Assembly: GCA_014338405.1 (NCBI GenBank)
Contig: JTDE01002185.1
Location: 1,825-65,824 of the forward strand
Origin: Paragonimus skrjabini miyazakii
Taxonomy: Eukaryota > Platyhelminthes > Trematoda > Plagiorchiida > Troglotrematidae
DNA length: 64,000 bases
Reading direction: 5' to 3'
Positions 62,701 through 64,000 of the stretch are shown here, in pieces. The position numbers were made by a program, and so were the translations under genes. Under the pieces are notes generated by a model. It made no database searches and was not told the DNA's origin. It saw only the letters and a program-made list of their open reading frames with translations. Each line of letters starts with the position of its first letter. The stretch's first letter is position 1.

Positions 62701-63448
62701 CAAGCGCTTCGGTGCAGACAAAGGACGAGACAAAACATCTTCCGTCGATAAGACGGAATTTTCCGACATAGCTGAATGTGGGCGTTTTAATTGGGAGCGC
62801 TTTGTGGTAACCTACGAGAGGAAGATTAGAATGATAATGAAATGTAACTACCTGATAGTCTGAAATATCATTAGTATCGGGCGAAAAAATAGAGTTGGAA
62901 GAAGCTGTAGTAACATGGAATTTAGACCAAGGCGTATTTGATGAGCACGCCGTAACCGTCATATTGGGATGTGACAATGAGACGTCAGTAGTAGACAGTG
63001 CGGAATACTGACCCAACATATCTGAGGTGTCCCTTTCATTGTGCGTAAAGTCACCGACAGGTAAATCGCTCCGATTTTCATCAATGACGTAATCCGAAGA
63101 AGCGGATGCGAGAATTGTTAGTTCATCCTGAGTTTCGCAACACAGTTCCGATAAATTAGACCGGAACTTCTGTCCACCCGTAAACAACTGAAGGTCTCCT
63201 GGTGGAGTGCTTGACGGTCTGGCAAGTGAGCGTTCAGTACGACTAGTCACTAATGAAGTATGTGGGGAGGTTTGTACAGTCGCGTTCAGCGGACTTGAGA
63301 AAGGACGAATCGGCCTGAAGGGAGACTTGGAGGCGAATATCTCGCATCCCTGTAAACAAACCGAAGAGTGTGTGGGAGCCTTCTCAGTTGAATGAACTGG
63401 AAAGCTCTCTGGAAGTGGGTTGCCGTACATCCGGTCCTCATTTAGCAT
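16855..63448 (-). CDS. MED25: Mediator complex subunit 25 homologue, 14 coding exons
   Basis: MED25 is a metazoan Mediator subunit that links activators to RNA polymerase II in the nucleus. Exon 2-4 residues (about 430-640) form the vWA-like domain: DCVILVERCRPF, REQYLCPIL, NLNGGPPLNADFGRD and RRGLCKQVQRHLLLL align with the human sequence around its NGGPP and DFG landmarks. Exons 9-12 give the ACID/PTOV domain: SIIWEGETHLV, TVQLSIIHVHHESALVRRL, NNMNGGHLLA, and NRVYGLIPSDSEQF against the human GLIP motif. The rest is Ser/Pro/Gln-rich and disordered. Coding exons sum to 5,447 nt (about 1,815 residues) plus the exon 7 gap, versus 747 in human MED25; about 430 residues are an N-terminal extension. 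ATG 63448 has an in-frame stop three codons upstream. Splice phases agree at all junctions except exon 10/11. Identity rests on my alignment from memory of the family. Confidence 0.9.
17740..18984 (-). other. MED25 intron 13
   Basis: 1,245 nt, GTACGA...TTTCTCAG. Contains a short CTT run (18062-18085). Nothing else recognised. Confidence 0.7.
18985..19362 (-). CDS. MED25: MED25 exon 13
   Basis: 378 nt, 126 codons, phase 0 at both ends, acceptor CAACAG, donor CAA|GTACGA. Begins PSGTMADVEMLSRGSSNHTT and is Ser/Pro/His/Gln-rich to HPQHQQQLLQ. Disordered C-terminal tail, no domain. Confidence 0.8.
19804..19840. repeat. (TA)n and (AATC)6 runs
   Basis: TA repeats at 19804-19815 are followed by six AATC units (19817-19840). 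Read on the minus strand this is a (GATT)n tail after a GC-rich segment (19841-19915), the sort of tail left by some non-LTR elements, but no coding part is present. Confidence 0.8.
20007..20472. other. Assembly gap, 466 N
   Basis: Unknown bases in MED25 intron 12. The right edge is a (TA)n run (20473-20490), so low-complexity DNA probably caused the break. It does not touch a MED25 exon in this model. Confidence 0.98.
22374..22530 (+). mobile_element. Second SINE type with tRNA-like head
   Basis: The A box TGGTCTAGTAG (about 22380) fits TRGYNNANNNG and the B box GGTTCAAAAC (22434) fits GGTTCRANNC, about 55 bp apart as in a tRNA promoter. There is no acceptor-stem pairing, so it is not a tRNA gene. 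A hammerhead-like segment follows 13 nt after the B box. Sequence differs from the 31371-31583 family, so this is a separate subfamily. Antisense to MED25. The 3' end is not defined. Confidence 0.6.
22453..22496 (+). ncRNA. Degenerate hammerhead ribozyme motif
   Basis: CTGATGA (22459-22465), then GACCTAACTATTTC where stem II should be (no longer pairs), AAAA in place of GAAA (22480-22483), self-complementary ACAGCTGT and GTC ending at 22491. Stem I arms GTGATG (22453-22458) and CACCAT (22492-22497) pair except for one A-C mismatch. The length of the core, 26 nt from CTGATGAG to AAAAC, equals that of the classical schistosome form. Almost certainly inactive. Confidence 0.5.
23344..23370. repeat. 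(AT)n microsatellite
   Basis: About 13 uninterrupted AT units in intron 12. Confidence 0.95.
23919..24169 (-). CDS. MED25: MED25 exon 12 (end of ACID domain)
   Basis: 251 nt, phase 1 in, phase 0 out, acceptor CTTCCAG, donor AGG|GTAAGT. The split Gly plus LIPSDSEQFRHDLPPLRQFV matches the human segment GLIPYDQSGF and the final ACID helix. The remainder, through YGSMAR, is Ser/Pro-rich. Confidence 0.9.
24170..26302 (-). other. MED25 intron 11 (2.1 kb)
   Basis: GTGAGT...TTCCAG. 24510-24900 is rich in alternating purine-pyrimidine words (GCATGCAC, ATGCATGCAC). No gene or known repeat family recognised. Confidence 0.65.
26303..26382 (-). CDS. MED25: MED25 exon 11 (ACID domain, short)
   Basis: 80 nt with acceptor CTCCTCCCAG and donor ACG|GTGAGT. 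In the frame that joins exon 12 it reads TLPTPLPAGAVAFVCLSYNP then KRNRVYG, matching the human strand that precedes MGLIP (a hydrophobic strand, Tyr, then a basic turn). That frame needs phase 2 on entry, whereas exon 10 leaves phase 0; phase 0 entry would hit a stop after 22 codons. Confidence 0.78.
26383..30632 (-). other. MED25 intron 10 (4.25 kb)
   Basis: GTAAGT...TCCCAG. Contains the perfect palindrome at 28627-28692. 30060-30310 looks repetitive but unassigned. If a microexon is needed to restore frame between exons 10 and 11 it should be here; I found none I could defend. Confidence 0.6.
28627..28692. repeat. Perfect 32-bp inverted repeat, 2-nt spacer
   Basis: The left arm 28627-28658 (begins AACCAAACTTGACTC) and right arm 28661-28692 (ends GAGTCAAGTTTGGTT) are exact reverse complements, separated by AA. 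I checked all 32 pairs. The flanks do not continue the symmetry. Confidence 0.97.
30633..30771 (-). CDS. MED25: MED25 exon 10 (ACID domain)
   Basis: 139 nt, acceptor CTCTTTTAG, donor CCG|GTAAGT, phase 2 in, phase 0 out. Completes a Ser codon and reads QPNMQLWGHTVQLSIIHVHH, ESALVRRLTNNMNGGHLLA, RVLVDAP, corresponding to the human MVQFHF strand, the following helix and the MGNG turn of the ACID barrel. Confidence 0.88.
31371..31583 (-). mobile_element. tRNA-derived SINE carrying a hammerhead
   Basis: About 213 bp on the minus strand. The tRNA-like head holds an A box TGGCGCAGTGG that fits TRGYNNANNNG and a B-box-like GAGTTCTAGTCCC (one mismatch), followed by the hammerhead (31462-31500), a conserved body (GAAAGGGGCCGAC, GCGACAGCTGCG) and the 3' end GATGTTCAACTTGAA. 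Related copies at 13692-13848, 33685-33820 and 50036-50230 define the ends. The architecture is that of the schistosome Sm-alpha elements. It sits in sense orientation in intron 9 of MED25. Confidence 0.8.
31456..31500 (-). ncRNA. Hammerhead ribozyme motif, sense to MED25
   Basis: Minus strand: stem I 5' arm GCACTA (31500-31495), core CTGACGA (31494-31488), stem II GCTCTAATGAGAGT (31487-31474, five base pairs around AATG), GAAA (31473-31470), palindromic stem III ACTCGAGT and the cleavage triplet GTC ending at 31462. The 3' arm reads CTTGC instead of TAGTGC, apparently through a one-base loss, so stem I is weakened. The core and stem II are the best preserved in the window. Confidence 0.78.
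31598..32324 (-). pseudogene. Penelope-like element RT and 3' flank
   Basis: The minus-strand frame 32324-31728 reads TSLDIASLLINVPLMRTIN, IDGVAMGSALGPPPTDIFVA, FYRRDVDVLIVT, FIIEHEQHETLAFLDILMKR and YKWGLVRTLFYRIRRIC. This is the block order of Penelope-like reverse transcriptases (SLFTNVPL-type motif, MGSxLGP, Y-x-D-D). The active site YRRDVDV has lost the second consecutive Asp. There is no intact upstream part and no recognisable GIY-YIG endonuclease. The 130-bp flank 31598-31727 recurs inverted at 34483-34610. Confidence 0.85.
33685..33820 (-). mobile_element. Degraded SINE of the hammerhead family
   Basis: On the minus strand the head segment AACACGGTTGCCTC and the body GAACGCGACAGCTGCGATCA match 31371-31583. 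The core CTGANGA and GAAA are gone; only GTCGAGTATAGTGC, the 3' side of stem III and stem I, survives. Confidence 0.65.
34483..34610 (+). repeat. Inverted copy of the Penelope 3' flank
   Basis: TAGACACGACTGAATTATCA and GTAACTGTCCTATTAACTCC AATCGATT match the reverse complement of 31598-31735 with substitutions and small gaps. It probably marks the 3' end of a second, oppositely oriented Penelope-like copy whose coding part I cannot recognise in 33830-34480. Confidence 0.65.
37242..37448 (-). CDS. MED25: MED25 exon 9 (start of ACID domain)
   Basis: 207 nt, phase 2 in and out, acceptor TTACAG, donor GTTAGA. LESGPHPMSVHAAARRQQLS leads into ARSIIWEGETHLVDSN and PVRLNIRLILEQTGARDI, matching the start of the activator-interacting domain, where the human protein has a WSGVLEW segment followed by the basic Leu-rich strand. 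Confidence 0.88.
37449..38242 (-). other. MED25 intron 8
   Basis: 794 nt, GTCAGT...TTACAG. The 116-codon frame at 37786-38136 (-) is hydrophobic but has no recognisable family. Confidence 0.65.
38243..38658 (-). CDS. MED25: MED25 exon 8
   Basis: 416 nt, phase 0 in, phase 2 out. Acceptor ATTGTCAG, donor GCG|GTCAGT. Reads VIKPHHLASPDLVSGSNARS, Pro/Asn/Thr-rich sequence and SNEQALLR. The GTCAGT donor is the one that puts exon 9 in frame; the open frame beyond it (SVLIFTKVYP) is intron read-through. Confidence 0.82.
38659..44860 (-). other. MED25 intron 7 (6.2 kb, GC-AG)
   Basis: Donor GCAAGT, acceptor TTGTCAG. A (CA)n run lies near 44250-44266 and a run of eight or nine G near 41464. The stretch 42840-43100 looks like a dispersed repeat but I cannot assign a family. 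No additional exon or other gene is recognised. Confidence 0.65.
44861..45522 (-). CDS. MED25: MED25 exon 7, interrupted by an assembly gap
   Basis: Starts HMQHVSVPSSSLSAGHSG after acceptor AAAAG and ends ...PSVPLTTSQ before a GC donor (CAG|GCAAGT). Bases 45285-45384 are 100 N. Upstream 138 nt and downstream 424 nt are both open and Ser/Pro/Gly/Asn-rich in matching style (GFSTGI ... SPQQTYSTNALTNQ). For frame to hold with phase 0 at both ends, the missing length must be 2 modulo 3, so 100 is only a placeholder. Confidence 0.8.
45285..45384. other. Assembly gap, 100 N, inside exon 7
   Basis: A run of exactly 100 unknown bases, the usual placeholder for a gap of unknown size. It removes part of the MED25 coding sequence. 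Confidence 0.98.
46079..46219 (-). CDS. MED25: MED25 exon 6
   Basis: 141 nt, 47 codons, phase 0 at both ends, acceptor TTTAG, donor GTAATA. Reads GTTSESPVSQNHRSFRNSG and YSSRTMSGRFNADVNRPSE; disordered, no domain. Flanked by introns of 438 nt (46220-46657) and 556 nt (45523-46078) in which I see nothing else. Confidence 0.8.
46658..47109 (-). CDS. MED25: MED25 exon 5 (Gln-rich linker)
   Basis: 452 nt, acceptor TTCAG, donor GTGCTT; phase 1 in (two bases complete the split codon), phase 0 out. Residues include LINSDSPERRVIGPLAAD, a charged helix AEAELMLVEQRQQKQQ, a polyglutamine run, then Ser/Thr/Pro-rich sequence. It lies between the vWA and ACID domains, where animal MED25 proteins are also low-complexity. 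Confidence 0.85.
50036..50230 (-). mobile_element. tRNA-headed SINE, hammerhead deleted
   Basis: Same family as 31371-31583 and in the same orientation. The tRNA-like head (minus strand TGAGGTCAATGACGCAGTGG) and the 3' end GATGTTCAACTTGAAATT are kept. The hammerhead has lost the GAAA box by a deletion of about 11 nt: GCACTACTGACTAGCTCTAA runs straight into CTCGAG at 50119-50149, and CTGACTA breaks the core. It lies in MED25 intron 4 in the sense orientation. Confidence 0.75.
55290..57330 (+). pseudogene. CR1/Jockey-like LINE reverse transcriptase fossil
   Basis: Fragmented frames on the + strand follow non-LTR RT order. Upstream linker: KPRSLRSRTKR and LVQKLRVNPKFFYGEV (55400-55610). RT: THKSPGPDLISSVVLRSYV, LPKAWKQFIITPTFEGG and DDPTNYRPITLFSVVSKVIE (55830-56055). 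Then YFDFSTAFDKVEHFTLLRKL (56210-56265, catalytic Asp region) and NGVPQG (56360). The active-site box is degraded to FYTNAKKLWRVL where YADD is expected (56450). NQWSVENNLPFNVNES and RTTKRIRGLG follow, and the C-terminal LLCRQNCSTVRVCSHWNELN (57110-57170). Many stops and frameshifts make it dead. It is antisense to MED25. Confidence 0.85.
57725..57805 (+). mobile_element. Possible tRNA-derived SINE head
   Basis: GGTCTTGGATCGTGTGCTG, TCCTACGAGATCGCGGGTTC and then CAGCGAC have the spacing and base pattern of a decayed tRNA (A-box-like start, GGTTC B-box-like element). The A box fits the consensus poorly and no cloverleaf is intact. Downstream sequence contains GACGAAAAAC, which may echo a hammerhead but does not form one. 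Confidence 0.35.
58628..59120 (-). CDS. MED25: MED25 exon 4 (rest of vWA domain)
   Basis: 493 nt, phase 0 in, phase 1 out, acceptor TTTTAG, donor GTAAGT. It reads AYTSLYSLHGFYWRKP (the LVVFN strand of the human domain), a helix FDVLVGTSGRELLESANEA, the strand LCKQVQRHLLLLSVSP, LTELRQRGVALSAFSPVRSP and LLQLYELVNG. This corresponds to the second half of the human vWA fold up to LLFEKA. Confidence 0.9.
59121..60587 (-). other. MED25 intron 3
   Basis: 1,467 nt, GTAAGT...TTTTAG. No other gene or repeat recognised. Confidence 0.7.
60588..60633 (-). CDS. MED25: MED25 exon 3, 46-nt microexon
   Basis: Completes a Ser codon and encodes NLNGGPPLNADFGRD, the best-conserved vWA landmark of the family (human NGGPP followed by DFGGD). 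Acceptor TACAG, donor GTAAGT; 46 nt plus the two bases from exon 2 make 16 codons and return phase 0. Confidence 0.92.
60634..62011 (-). other. MED25 intron 2
   Basis: 1,378 nt, GTAAGC...TACAG. Nothing recognisable inside on either strand. Confidence 0.7.
62012..62811 (-). CDS. MED25: MED25 exon 2 (extension and start of vWA domain)
   Basis: 800 nt, phase 0 in, phase 2 out, donor AG|GTAAGC. It starts VTTKRSQLKRPHSAMSENS and runs through an acidic, Ser-rich stretch. The vWA domain begins near its end with DCVILVERCRPF and FREQYLCPIL. The extension and the domain share one uninterrupted exon frame, which shows that the long N-terminus belongs to the same protein. Confidence 0.9.
62812..62851 (-). 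other. 40-nt intron 1 of MED25
   Basis: GTAGTT...CTCGTAG, 40 nt on the minus strand. Retaining it would give a frame shift, while removing it keeps phase 0. Very short introns near the 5' end of genes are a described feature of schistosome and other flatworm genes. Confidence 0.85.
62852..63448 (-). CDS. MED25: MED25 exon 1 (N-terminal extension)
   Basis: 597 nt, 199 codons, from ATG to a GTAGTT donor after ...ISDYQ, phase 0. The protein is Ser/Thr/Asp/Pro-rich with no domain I recognise. A stop (TAA) lies three codons upstream in frame. A pyrimidine-rich CTTTTCTTTTAG at about 63481-63492 just upstream could be the acceptor for a 5' untranslated exon or for spliced-leader trans-splicing, which is common in flukes. 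Confidence 0.85.
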
Positions 63449-64000
63449 AACGGCTTAACTTAAGAGTGACCCAATAAAAGCTAAAAGAAAAGATCAATAA
63501 GTGGTTTACGAAGGTTGAACTCACAACTCGAGGAAAAAGGATACGCCAATAAGTCACGAAGTTGACAATTAACGCTAACAAATTGCCAATACAGGCTAGG
63601 TACGCATCACAGTGAAGTTCAAACACAACAAATTATCTAAGTAGTTACAATTCTCAAATAAAATAGGCGTTTGATGAAATGCAGAATCACAAGGGATGTT
63701 CGTATTCAAAAGAAAGTAACAAAAGAGAGATGAACGTTATATGTTGCCTGTAATGGAAATAAATTAAGCTGTGATCAACGCACTCAGTTGGTCTGATGTT
63801 TGCATAAAAGCGCGAACCTAATGGTCACGGCTAAAAACGGGCTCTCAAACGACTGCTCGAGACAATCAAAACGGTGGCAGCTGAAATATTTACAAACGTC
63901 ACAACTTAAGACAATGCGGATCCATTAACAACAACAACGTAAGCCATAAGGCATGTACATATATACAGACTGCAACGAACCTGTGATGCTAATCAACATT
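63449..64000. other. MED25 5' flank
   Basis: Upstream of the chosen ATG. It contains the possible acceptor at 63481-63492. I see no TATA box or other promoter element I would defend, and no upstream exon. Confidence 0.45.

Noticed and set aside
1..64000. CRISPR arrays, operons, rRNA genes
   Set aside because: This is an intron-rich animal locus; no regularly spaced repeats with unique spacers and no rRNA-like sequence were seen.

Overview
The window looks like nuclear DNA of a digenean fluke (trematode). The evidence is a Mediator gene with flatworm-style exon structure (one 40-nt intron near the 5' end, kilobase introns elsewhere), a degenerate CsRn1-like Ty3/gypsy element, Penelope-like and CR1/Jockey-like reverse transcriptase fossils, and tRNA-headed SINEs that carry hammerhead ribozyme motifs of the kind known from the schistosome Sm-alpha repeats. 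I cannot name the genus.

Layout. 1-4269 shows no recognisable gene. 4270-11433 is a retrotransposon block: a complete 546-bp LTR on the + strand (4270-4815), then a decayed Ty3/gypsy element on the minus strand with a 547-bp 5' LTR (10887-11433), five primer-binding-site-like repeats, gag, protease, RT, RNase H and integrase remnants, and a truncated 3' LTR (5407-5690). 11434-16854 is intergenic and holds a SINE fragment with a well-preserved hammerhead core (13715-13759). From 16855 to 63448 one gene fills the minus strand: 14 coding exons, about 46.6 kb, encoding a Mediator subunit 25 (MED25) homologue of about 1,815 residues plus a sequencing gap. 63449-64000 is presumably its 5' flank.

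The MED25 model rests on exons whose splice phases agree at every junction but one, and on recognisable family segments: the von Willebrand A-like domain (exons 2-4, with the NGGPP and DFG landmarks) and the activator-interacting ACID/PTOV domain (exons 9-12, ending in a GLIP motif). These are embedded in long Ser/Pro/Gln-rich stretches. An N-terminal extension of about 430 residues precedes the vWA domain. The exon 10/11 junction does not keep frame, and exon 7 contains an assembly gap.

The introns hold the mobile DNA: a Penelope-like RT and a hammerhead-bearing SINE side by side in intron 9, a CR1/Jockey-like LINE in intron 4, a second type of SINE with a degenerate hammerhead in intron 12, and a perfect 32-bp-arm palindrome in intron 10. 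The most interesting signal is the SINE/hammerhead family. One copy has an intact stem I and conserved core, another has an intact stem II and core and lies in sense orientation inside the MED25 pre-mRNA.
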